From positions 1 to 11,496 of the forward strand of contig JASHXZ010000016.1 in the NCBI GenBank assembly GCA_030043285.1: DNA of 11,496 bases, given 5' to 3'. A model generated the notes under the pieces. The model searched no databases and had not been told where the DNA came from. It worked only from the letters and a program-made list of their open reading frames with translations. A program made the position numbers and the translations under genes. Source of the DNA: Xanthobacteraceae bacterium (GTDB lineage Bacteria > Pseudomonadota > Alphaproteobacteria > Rhizobiales > Xanthobacteraceae). This document shows, in pieces, positions 1 through 5,588 of this stretch. Each line of letters begins with the position of its first letter. The stretch's first letter is position 1.

Positions 1-234
1 CGGCGAGGGGTACATTATAATGTGCGCGAGGGATGGAAGCCGGATGGCCGAGACCCGCATCCCGCTTGTGGGATCCTGAGGGGCTCGGTTCACGACAACC
101 CGGTCCGGCGGAACCGGACGCGCCAGCGGAGAGCGTAGTTAGATGGTGATGATGGTGGCGGTGCTGATACTGTTGTTGATGATGACGATGATCATGATCG
201 TGAACCTGCCGACCACAATCCCACGGTGCCACCG
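1..234. other. Gene-free left flank with foldable GC-rich stretch
   Basis: No coding region here can be supported. Three elements are visible. A perfect 12-bp palindrome (ACATTATAATGT) lies at 12-23. A nested stem has CCGAG at 48-52 pairing with CTCGG at 84-88, enclosing ATCCC (59-63) and GGGAT (70-74). A third hairpin pairs CCGGTCC (100-106) with GGAACCGG (110-117) around a GGC loop with one bulged A. This looks more like a structured RNA or the remnant of a mobile element than a protein gene, but I do not recognise the family. No U-run follows any stem, so it is not a convincing intrinsic terminator for the abiE operon that ends just to its right. Confidence 0.35.
143..202. repeat. Low-complexity ATG/GTG/GAT-rich tract
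   Basis: Sixty bases are built almost entirely of NTG and GAT-like triplets. Read on the plus strand they would give a run of Met, Val, Leu and Ile; read on the minus strand they give a His/Gln-rich run. Neither reading has a ribosome binding site or recognisable flanking protein sequence, so I treat it as a simple-sequence tract and not as a gene. Such tracts tend to vary in length between strains. Confidence 0.55.
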
Positions 235-1110
235 CTACGCAGCTCCGGTTGAGCCGGATGCCGCCACCGCCTGCGGCATGAGGAATTCAGCAAGCTCCTG
301 GACGACCTCCCCGAGTGGCGGAAGTTCGGTGCCGATGGTGGCTGCAAAGGATTTCCATAGCTGCTGCTTGGCGGGATCCTCGGCGAAAGCTTTGGTAAGG
401 CCGGGAGGCGGTTCGGCGGGGATGGCGGTCTTCCGCCGTGCAAAGGTAGCGGCAATCGCACGTGCGAGCGCAGCGCCTTCGAATTGATATTCGCGCGACA
501 GCATCCAAATGTCGTAGAAGTCCTTGACGCGGCTGTTGGCGCGGCCAAGCTTCACGATCGCCTCGAATTTTTCGGCCACGACCGTCTCGTGCCGATAGCC
601 GCGCAGCTTCGGCGCGGGCGCATCAAGCAAGGTCGGGTACTCGATTTCTTCGATGCCGGGCTCGATTGCGTCGCCGAAACCGATGTCAATGACAACGGGC
701 ACGCGCGCACGATCGATCACGGCCTGGGTCCTGAGCCGCAAGCCGCCATATTCAAGCTCCTCGCGGTTGCGCTCCACCTTGATCGCTTCGGCGTCGAAGA
801 CCACGCCGTCGTCCTGGGCGACGGCGCAAATCTCGCGGAAGATGCCGAGCACCTTCTCGGGCTCAGCATCCCCAAAGCCAAGAAAATCGACGTCGCGCGT
901 CGGACGGAACGGTTTGTCAAACCATGTCGTCATCAGCATCGCGCCCTTGAGCACGAAGCGTTCGCGGTATTGCGTGGTGCTGAGCCGGTAAAGCAGCCGT
1001 TCGAGCGAGTAGCGCGTGAGCAGTAGATCGAACAGCTGGCCGCGCTCCTTAGCGAGATTGAGGAGCCGCGCGCGCACCGAAGCTCCCATGTTGCGTTTTG
1101 GCTCAGGCAT
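235..1110 (-). CDS. abiEii: AbiEii-like nucleotidyltransferase toxin (type IV TA)
   Basis: The 291-aa protein matches the AbiEii/AbiGii toxin family, DNA polymerase beta-type nucleotidyltransferases that act in the cytoplasm; characterised members (MenT group) add nucleotides to tRNA acceptor ends and so halt translation. Visible family marks are the segment LKGAMLM (about residues 54-60) followed by RPTRDVDFL with the acidic pair D73/D75, a further acidic strand IDIGFGD (141-147), and the C-terminal signature ETVVAEKFEAIVKLG (175-189) followed by R194, K196 and D197. Length fits the family. The first ATG overlaps the antitoxin stop by 8 nt, implying translational coupling; an alternative ATG seven codons in (position 1089) has no better ribosome binding site. 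The active site looks intact. The exact target RNA cannot be told from sequence. Confidence 0.88.
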   Translation of the reverse strand: MPEPKRNMGASVRARLLNLAKERGQLFDLLLTRYSLERLLYRLSTTQYRERFVLKGAMLMTTWFDKPFRPTRDVDFLGFGDAEPEKVLGIFREICAVAQDDGVVFDAEAIKVERNREELEYGGLRLRTQAVIDRARVPVVIDIGFGDAIEPGIEEIEYPTLLDAPAPKLRGYRHETVVAEKFEAIVKLGRANSRVKDFYDIWMLSREYQFEGAALARAIAATFARRKTAIPAEPPPGLTKAFAEDPAKQQLWKSFAATIGTELPPLGEVVQELAEFLMPQAVAASGSTGAA

Positions 1111-1747
1111 TGGCCGTCATTGCCTCAAGATAGGGCTGCACGATTTTCCAGATTCCGGCGTCGGCCGCGTATTCGGCGATCTCGGCGGGCGTTGCCTTGC
1201 GCAGGCGCAGCGCCTCGCGGAGACCTTCAAGCGCGATCGTGAGGCCGGGGCTGGTCTTATATCGTTTTCCGGCGCTTTGGCGATAGCGGAAAAGATCGAC
1301 CACGGTTTTGGCTGGATTGTAGATGCGTACCGTGACGCCCTCGATCTTGTGCTCCTCGGTGCCTTCGCTGAGAAGTTTGCCACGGAAGCGGACGATTTGC
1401 AGAGGCAGGTCCATCACTTTAGGTCGCCTGTCTTTGGGGCCGATGGCGATCCACACGCTGCGCGGAATGGTGTCGGTGAGCTGGTGATAGGCGAGCGCCG
1501 AGACAAGGCTTATGACGCCTCTCGGGACCCGCTTCGCGGCTTCGGCGAGGGCATGGTTGATGTCGGTAGCGGCATCGGGAAGCTGATAGAGGCCTCGGCT
1601 GAGTTTGTGGACAAGGCCTTTCTTGCGCATACGGGCAATTGTCGCGCGCGTTACGCCTGCATTGGAAAGCTCGGAAATCCGCGCGATGCCCTGGCGTTTG
1701 ATGAGGGCAAGGGCCCGATCCTGCTGGGTTTTTGGTTTGGCGGTCAT
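1103..1747 (-). CDS. abiEi: AbiEi-like antitoxin and autorepressor (type IV TA)
   Basis: The 214-aa protein resembles AbiEi antitoxins. The N-terminal ~55 residues form a winged helix (helix-turn-helix around ISELSNAGVTRATIARM, then GLYQLP at 52-57), and the remainder is the AbiEi C-terminal domain with the conserved segment AKTVVDLFRYR (146-156). In the family the C-terminal domain opposes AbiEii without forming a stable complex with it, and the N-terminal domain binds promoter repeats to repress the operon. It is the first gene of the pair and overlaps the toxin start by 8 nt. There is no Shine-Dalgarno sequence before its ATG; together with the position of the likely -10 element this suggests a leaderless or nearly leaderless transcript. 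A symmetric operator-like palindrome sits immediately upstream. Confidence 0.87.
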   Translation of the reverse strand: MTAKPKTQQDRALALIKRQGIARISELSNAGVTRATIARMRKKGLVHKLSRGLYQLPDAATDINHALAEAAKRVPRGVISLVSALAYHQLTDTIPRSVWIAIGPKDRRPKVMDLPLQIVRFRGKLLSEGTEEHKIEGVTVRIYNPAKTVVDLFRYRQSAGKRYKTSPGLTIALEGLREALRLRKATPAEIAEYAADAGIWKIVQPYLEAMTANA

Positions 1748-1754
1748 GAAAAGG

Positions 1755-1809
1755 ATATGATACTAAACGTCGGATATGTCAAGTTTATATCCGACATTAT
1801 GTATCATAT
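1755..1809 (-). promoter_or_regulatory. Nested palindrome: operator/promoter of abiE pair
   Basis: Two perfect 9-bp inverted repeats share one centre (position 1782). The outer arms are ATATGATAC (1755-1763) and GTATCATAT (1801-1809). The inner arms are GTCGGATAT (1769-1777) and ATATCCGAC (1787-1795). Outer and inner arms are separated by 5 nt on each side. A minus-strand TTGACA (1777-1782) lies at the dyad centre, and -10 candidates overlap the gene-proximal outer arm (TATCAT at 1757-1762 or TCATAT at 1755-1760, spacers of 14 or 16). Family knowledge: AbiEi repressors bind paired inverted repeats at their own promoter. The -10 assignment is uncertain; the palindrome is certain. Confidence 0.8.
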
Positions 1810-1900
1810 TAAAAACCAGGACGGCTGGAAGATCGCAGGAATTGGGTGGGGACAACGAGCCGATCAGCGTGGCGAGAAATGCCCCACGCGTACCGGCGCC

Positions 1901-1938
1901 AGCCGAGCCCGGCTTAGCAAGGATTTCTGGCGGAATCC
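1901..1938. terminator. Possible hairpins after the peptidase gene
   Basis: Two short stems lie just beyond the minus-strand peptidase stop: GGATT/AATCC (1921-1925 with 1934-1938) and AGCCG/CGGCT around a 4-nt loop (1901-1914). Neither is followed by a U-run on the minus strand, so intrinsic termination is doubtful. They may reduce read-through into the abiE promoter region. Weak call. Confidence 0.2.
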
Positions 1939-1948
1939 GTGCTGCCAG

Positions 1949-2713
1949 TTAGCCGTAAATATCAATCATTTTCGGGTCGAGGACCCGTAGCAAGGCCAAA
2001 GCCTCACCCTCAACGGTGAGAAATGACTGAACCCTGACGTCGAACTGGTCGATGTGCCTCCTGTCGAACCAGTAATTCGCCGGCTCCTTGCGCGCGCGGG
2101 AAGCCTTGCTGCCGCTGAGCATCGAGACAAAGGATGACGAGCGCGCGTCGATGTCATCGCGCACTCGCATTCGTCCTGCCGTGATGGAAGGCCATTGCCA
2201 CATTCGGCCCAGCAAATTGTGGGCGACAAGAATGAGTGGTTGCTTCGTCATCCTCACGGTTCGTATCGCGGTGGCCGTGACACTTGCCCGGAACTGTGAA
2301 GCAAGCTCGGCAATGCCATCCAAGGATATCTCGCCCATGCGTTCCAGTCTTGGTGCGACCATGAATGGTGGCAGAATAAGATCACCCGAATAGGCATCGG
2401 CTAACCTCTCCGCATCTTTTGATTTCTCATCGATCGGCCTACCGATGTCTGAAGAGCGGCAGACAAAGGACTGGCCGCGGTGATGGTGCCAATGCCCAAG
2501 TTCGTGTCCAGTGCTGAATCTCTTGCGGTGGGGCCTAGTGTCCGTACTGACATAGACGACAGCGCGGTCCTTGTATCCGACGATCTGGGCTTCGCAATTT
2601 GCCAGAGGCCTATACTCAACCTCGACGCCCACACAATGCGCGATCGCCTCCAGCTGGATATCAGTCGGGTCAGAGATTCCTAATTCTGTGAGGAGCTCTT
2701 CTGCTGAACGCAT
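1949..2713 (-). CDS. ImmA/IrrE-family zinc metallopeptidase
   Basis: The 254-aa protein carries the gluzincin-like signature HELGHW with H70, E71 and H74, and a downstream E102 in ERLADAYSGDLILPP, which matches the ExxAxxFAxxLLxP third-ligand motif of ImmA/IrrE peptidases. These cytoplasmic enzymes cleave transcriptional regulators: ImmA cuts a phage repressor, IrrE/PprI cuts DdrO after DNA damage, and CapP cuts CapH in CBASS loci. About 130 residues follow the catalytic region and could form a sensory domain, but I do not recognise it. It is the last gene of a four-gene minus-strand operon, starting 10 nt after the preceding stop. The ATG has only a weak upstream purine stretch. No classical helix-turn-helix repressor is encoded beside it; the likely substrate is one of the two preceding products. 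Confidence 0.85.
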   Translation of the reverse strand: MRSAEELLTELGISDPTDIQLEAIAHCVGVEVEYRPLANCEAQIVGYKDRAVVYVSTDTRPHRKRFSTGHELGHWHHHRGQSFVCRSSDIGRPIDEKSKDAERLADAYSGDLILPPFMVAPRLERMGEISLDGIAELASQFRASVTATAIRTVRMTKQPLILVAHNLLGRMWQWPSITAGRMRVRDDIDARSSSFVSMLSGSKASRARKEPANYWFDRRHIDQFDVRVQSFLTVEGEALALLRVLDPKMIDIYG

Positions 2714-2723
2714 GAGACGTAGG

Positions 2724-3152
2724 CTAACCTTTCAGATTCCCGTTGCTGTCGATAATACCTAAGCACAAGCATGCCTCAAGAAACACGTCGAGATCACGCT
2801 CATCCTCGATTTTACGATTGCGCGCCGCTATCGTCATATCCTTTGTCCGGTCTGCATAATCTCTGACAGCAGCCACAATTTGCTTTTTTCTAGCCACGTC
2901 GAGCGAAATAACATTGCTGAAATCCGCAATCTTCTTATGACTAACGTAGCGTTGCGCCTCTTCAAAGCGCGCTCGTCTTGCAGCGACACTCGCCTTTTCC
3001 AAGGCCTTTGAATAGCTTTGCTCCAAGTCTTTGGGGGACAAGCAAATGCTGGCGAGATATTCGTCCAGCTCTTTTCCCTGCAACGAGCTGATTTCTTCCC
3101 AGATTTCATCCAACAACTGTTGTCTAACAAGCGCGTTGCGATCGTCGCTCAT
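2724..3152 (-). CDS. Unknown 142-aa protein between sigma-like and peptidase genes
   Basis: I do not recognise a characterised family. The protein is largely helical and charged: residues about 5-70 are rich in Glu, Lys and Ala, with possible coiled-coil character, and the C-terminal third has an acidic segment (EDERDLDVFLEACLCLGII). It has no membrane segment or signal peptide. I chose the ATG whose first bases form ATGA with the stop of the upstream gene, because AAGGA stands 8 nt before it; a start eight codons earlier (3176) would overlap further and lacks this support. Base composition looks more AT-rich than in neighbouring genes. Its place between a sigma-like protein and an ImmA/IrrE peptidase makes it a candidate partner or protease substrate, for instance an anti-sigma-like factor; this is inference only. 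Confidence 0.75.
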   Translation of the reverse strand: MSDDRNALVRQQLLDEIWEEISSLQGKELDEYLASICLSPKDLEQSYSKALEKASVAARRARFEEAQRYVSHKKIADFSNVISLDVARKKQIVAAVRDYADRTKDMTIAARNRKIEDERDLDVFLEACLCLGIIDSNGNLKG

Positions 3153-3697
3153 GTCAGTTTTCCTTCGAGCGTCCATCGGATAACCAACCGCCGTTTCCTT
3201 TTCTGCACGGCTTTGTACTTCCTCTCATCCCAGTCCAACTCGTCTCTCATTTGGTCTGGGGTCGCATTATCAGCCTGCGCCGTTAGCAACAGCTGCACGT
3301 CCTCGTCGTCGTGGCACAGATCGTACACTTGCTGGACGAACAACGGGCCATCCGTCGAAACGGCGGGGTCCGCAGCGAGATCGACTGGATCGTCTTCATC
3401 GTCAGGCTCGGCTACAACGCGCGTGCCCTCGTATCGTTGTACAACTTTGGCATGACGGAAAATGTTCGAACGAATGCTGTTCATGGCCCCACGGAGAAAA
3501 TTACACGTCGCCTCGGGCCCCTCAATCGGCTTGTCCGAGCGGAGCCAACGTACGAAGGCGTCATGGAGAAGGTCGTTGGCCTCCTCGCCGTTGCCGCCGG
3601 ACGTGACGCTGGCATAAGTGGCCAAGCGCTTCCTGTCGTCAGCGCTTAGGGCGGCCAGGGCCGCGACCCGCTCATTCCCCGGAACCGTCTTGTTCAA
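3149..3697 (-). CDS. Small sigma-70-like protein (ECF-type architecture)
   Basis: The 182-aa protein has the layout of an ECF sigma factor. EEANDLLHDAFVRWL (38-52) resembles the region 2.1-2.2 core-binding helix (EDLVQEAFLRL), and FLRGAMNSIRSNIFRH (67-82) resembles region 2.3-2.4. After an acidic linker (DDEDD, about 99-103), residues 127-165 resemble region 4 (LLLTAQADNATPDQM... RKYKAVQKRKRRL). The match is divergent, so it may be a true sigma factor or a sigma-derived DNA-binding regulator. The start is TTG, supported by a strong GAGGAAGG-type ribosome binding site 7 nt upstream. The start overlaps the previous stop (TTGA), and its own stop overlaps the next start (ATGA), so the operon is fully coupled. 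Confidence 0.72.
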   Translation of the reverse strand: MNKTVPGNERVAALAALSADDRKRLATYASVTSGGNGEEANDLLHDAFVRWLRSDKPIEGPEATCNFLRGAMNSIRSNIFRHAKVVQRYEGTRVVAEPDDEDDPVDLAADPAVSTDGPLFVQQVYDLCHDDEDVQLLLTAQADNATPDQMRDELDWDERKYKAVQKRKRRLVIRWTLEGKLT

Positions 3698-3876
3698 AAG
3701 TCGACCTTCCTCTCCTGCAATAGCTCGCCGGAAGGCCAGTTGCGGACAAAAGAGGTCATGTCCGCAAGTCGAGCTCTGGCGAGCTTAGTTATCCAGAGGG
3801 TGGGAATCCTGACAAGGCCAGCCTCAAAACCGGCGTCGTCTGGGCCGAACGTGATCTGCAAGCGGTAGGTCGCCAA
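3694..3876 (-). CDS. Small 60-aa ORF heading the sigma-like operon
   Basis: I do not recognise this product. It starts at TTG, has an in-frame stop ten codon positions or fewer upstream (3886-3888), and shows no clear ribosome binding site, so the start is uncertain (a second TTG lies five codons in). In favour of a real gene are its position as the first ORF of a tightly overlapping operon and its 4-nt stop/start overlap with the sigma-like gene. The sequence begins with a beta-strand-like segment (YRLQITFGPDD) and has a Trp/Ile/Leu-rich middle, but no transmembrane helix. It could be a leader ORF that couples translation to the sigma-like gene rather than a functional protein. Confidence 0.4.
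   Translation of the reverse strand: MATYRLQITFGPDDAGFEAGLVRIPTLWITKLARARLADMTSFVRNWPSGELLQERKVDF
3705..3715 (-). promoter_or_regulatory. Ribosome binding site fixing a TTG start
   Basis: The minus strand reads GGAGAGGAAGG, ending 7 nt before the TTG at 3697. This strong Shine-Dalgarno sequence, inside the end of the preceding 60-codon ORF, justifies the non-ATG start of the sigma-like gene; the next in-frame ATG would remove region 2. Confidence 0.75.
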
Positions 3877-3943
3877 GGAGCCAAATTACGACCCGCACGC
3901 AGCAGTTTAAACCGGAATACTGAGAAAAATACGAGGAATTACA

Positions 3944-5134
3944 ATGAACTACGTCGATCCAAAGCTTGGGGCTCGGCGGGCGCAGATTGTCGAGGTGTTG
4001 GAGACGGTCTGCGAATCGCTAGAGCTTTCCCCGTCTCAATTCGCCATGGCAAAGCAACGCTACGAGGGGGTCGGCGCGTGCCTGGCCGGCTCGTCCGATC
4101 CGATGCTGCGCGCCATTGCCATCTACTTGCAAGGCTCAACCGCCCTGCGGACTACGGTTAAGCCGGTCGGCGTCAACGAGCACGACGTAGACTTGGTCGC
4201 CCACGTGCGGGACCTCGACATTCAGATCTCGCCATCCGCGCTGAAGAAGGCAATCGGCGATTGTCTGCGCGACAATGGGAATTACGCACCACTTTTGGAG
4301 GAGATGCCGCGCTGTTGGCGTCTCAACTACGCGAATGAATTCCACATGGATATCACGCCCTCGATACCCAATCCGGGTTGCGCCCATGGCGGTGAGCTCG
4401 TTCCGGACAAAACACTGAGGGAATGGAAAGCCTCGAATCCTAAGGGCTACAAACATCTTTTCGAGCGGCGCGCCAAACTTCTCCCCGTCATCCGCATGCG
4501 CAAGGGCATTGCTGCGGACAGCGCTGAAGCGAGCATCGAGCCTTATCCGGAGGCAGGCGGCTTTAAGGGTATCCTGCGGCGGACAGTGCAAATTGGGAAG
4601 CGCCACCGCGATATCATGTTCGTGGACAATCTCGATCTCGCTCCGTTGTCCGTAATTATCACGACGTTGACGTCGCGGAGTTACGAATGGTGTGTCACGC
4701 AACGCGAGTACGACAGCGAACTCGATCTTCTCTTCGACGTCATACGGCATATACCTGACACCATCGAGGTGCGCCAAATTCACGGGCGTGAATATTGGTT
4801 CATCTGGAATGAAACAACGGTGGGCGAGAACTTCGCTGAAAAATGGAATCGGCAGCCAGCACGCGCGGAAGCCTTCTTTAGATGGCACGCTCGGTTGTGT
4901 ACCGATCTGGCTGGCCTCGAAGCGGTCCGCGGTTTCGACCGCCTAGGCGATATATTGAAGAGTCTGTTCGGTCCCAGACCAGCCACTGCCGCAATGGACT
5001 CACTAACGGAACGCGTCTCGACCGCGCGACGGACCGGAAATCTGCGCCTTTCGCCCCGCATCGGCCTCGGCGTTGCGGTGGTGCCGGCATCGACTTCTGT
5101 ACGGGCTAACACGTTTTTCGGCAGCGACCGGTAG
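3944..5134 (+). CDS. CBASS CD-NTase (cGAS/DncV-like cyclic nucleotide synthase)
   Basis: The 396-aa protein has the nucleotidyltransferase signature of CD-NTases: G64-S65 in YLQGSTALR, the metal-binding pair D81/D83 in EHDVDLV, and a third acidic residue D136 in FHMDITPS. The helical core follows, with basic RTVQIGKRHRDIMF (213-226) and SVIITTLTSRSY. In CBASS these cytoplasmic enzymes sense phage infection and make cyclic di- or trinucleotides that switch on a downstream effector. The start has GAGGA 6 nt upstream. It is the first gene of a three-gene operon, separated by 1 nt from the E2-like gene. The C-terminus ends TFFGSDR, so a glycine sits three residues from the end, which is notable given the neighbouring E2. 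Clade and product cannot be assigned with certainty; a phospholipase partner is usually cGAMP-responsive. Confidence 0.9.
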   Translation: MNYVDPKLGARRAQIVEVLETVCESLELSPSQFAMAKQRYEGVGACLAGSSDPMLRAIAIYLQGSTALRTTVKPVGVNEHDVDLVAHVRDLDIQISPSALKKAIGDCLRDNGNYAPLLEEMPRCWRLNYANEFHMDITPSIPNPGCAHGGELVPDKTLREWKASNPKGYKHLFERRAKLLPVIRMRKGIAADSAEASIEPYPEAGGFKGILRRTVQIGKRHRDIMFVDNLDLAPLSVIITTLTSRSYEWCVTQREYDSELDLLFDVIRHIPDTIEVRQIHGREYWFIWNETTVGENFAEKWNRQPARAEAFFRWHARLCTDLAGLEAVRGFDRLGDILKSLFGPRPATAAMDSLTERVSTARRTGNLRLSPRIGLGVAVVPASTSVRANTFFGSDR

Positions 5135-5135
5135 G

Positions 5136-5588
5136 ATGCGGCTCGGGCGGCGGCCGCCGCTCAGCGCGGCGCAGCAGTTTGTAAATCTTCGTGCTAACCC
5201 GATTTGCCGGGGCGACGGTGTATTGCGCTCCGGCAGACTCTCGTGGCGGTATTCGGCAACGCCTTCGCCGGTTGGCAGAGATTATGACGTCCGGCTCGAG
5301 TTCGTTCAGGGCGCCCGTCCGGAGACTTTTGTTGATGAACCCGACCTGCAAGTGCTTGCTGGCGGTCGTCGCATCCCGCATCTCTATCAGCAACGACCTC
5401 CGAAGCTCTGCCTGTACCTGCCTAAGACGTACGAGTGGCAGGCCTGGATGAGACTCGACCTGACTATCGTGCCGTGGACCGCGCTCTGGCTGTTCTACTT
5501 CGAAGAGTGGCTGGCATCCGACGATTGGAAAGGCGGAGGTATGCACCCGGACGCCGACGATCAGTACACTCCCGGTGACACAGAATGA
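5136..5588 (+). CDS. Stand-alone E2-like CBASS protein (Cap2-short type)
   Basis: The 150-aa protein looks like the prokaryotic ubiquitin-conjugating (E2) domain found in type II-short CBASS. Visible are paired beta-strands (LSWRYSATPSP, DYDVRLEFVQG), then HLYQQRPPKLCLYLP, where C92 is the likely catalytic cysteine after a Pro-Pro turn, then EWQAWM and a C-terminal helix (PWTALWLFYFEEWLAS) followed by GGGMHP. C24 is the only other cysteine. In the Serratia marcescens relative, the lone E2 processes the cGAS C-terminus, takes it onto its cysteine and ligates it to lysines, without an E1. I chose the ATG 1 nt after the CD-NTase stop; a start further upstream would overlap that gene by about 60 nt. 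Its stop overlaps the phospholipase start by 4 nt. No E1 domain and no Cap3 isopeptidase are encoded nearby. Confidence 0.78.
   Translation: MRLGRRPPLSAAQQFVNLRANPICRGDGVLRSGRLSWRYSATPSPVGRDYDVRLEFVQGARPETFVDEPDLQVLAGGRRIPHLYQQRPPKLCLYLPKTYEWQAWMRLDLTIVPWTALWLFYFEEWLASDDWKGGGMHPDADDQYTPGDTE

Noticed and set aside
22..40. GTGCG near the left edge as a possible 5' end of a group II intron
   Set aside because: Five bases are too little. No domain V or maturase is visible, and the retroelement idea is kept only as one option for the unassigned element.
2..232. Minus-strand open frame with a His/Gln-rich stretch, resembling metal-chaperone tails
   Set aside because: It could start only at a GTG without ribosome binding site, and it runs through the foldable GC-rich region; no homology is recognisable outside the simple-sequence tract.
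143..487. Plus-strand open frame beginning with a Met/Val/Leu/Ile-rich run that looks like a membrane helix
   Set aside because: The hydrophobic run is only the low-complexity tract read in one frame; the rest lies antisense to the AbiEii gene and there is no ribosome binding site.
484..1026. Long plus-strand open frame across the AbiEii gene
   Set aside because: It is the antisense shadow of a gene with clear family motifs.
1016..1990. 324-codon plus-strand open frame across the AbiEi gene
   Set aside because: It is antisense to AbiEi and runs through its promoter palindrome; no recognisable domain.
3905..3912. GTTTAAAC palindrome between the divergent operons as an operator
   Set aside because: Eight bases without further symmetry is too short to call; noted only as a place to look.
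4136..4888. 250-codon minus-strand open frame inside the CD-NTase gene
   Set aside because: It mirrors the GC-rich CD-NTase gene, whose catalytic motifs and ribosome binding site are convincing.
5073..5135. Upstream extension of the E2-like protein by 21 residues
   Set aside because: It would overlap the CD-NTase end; the Arg-rich extension looks unlike the family, and the ATG 1 nt after the stop fits re-initiation.
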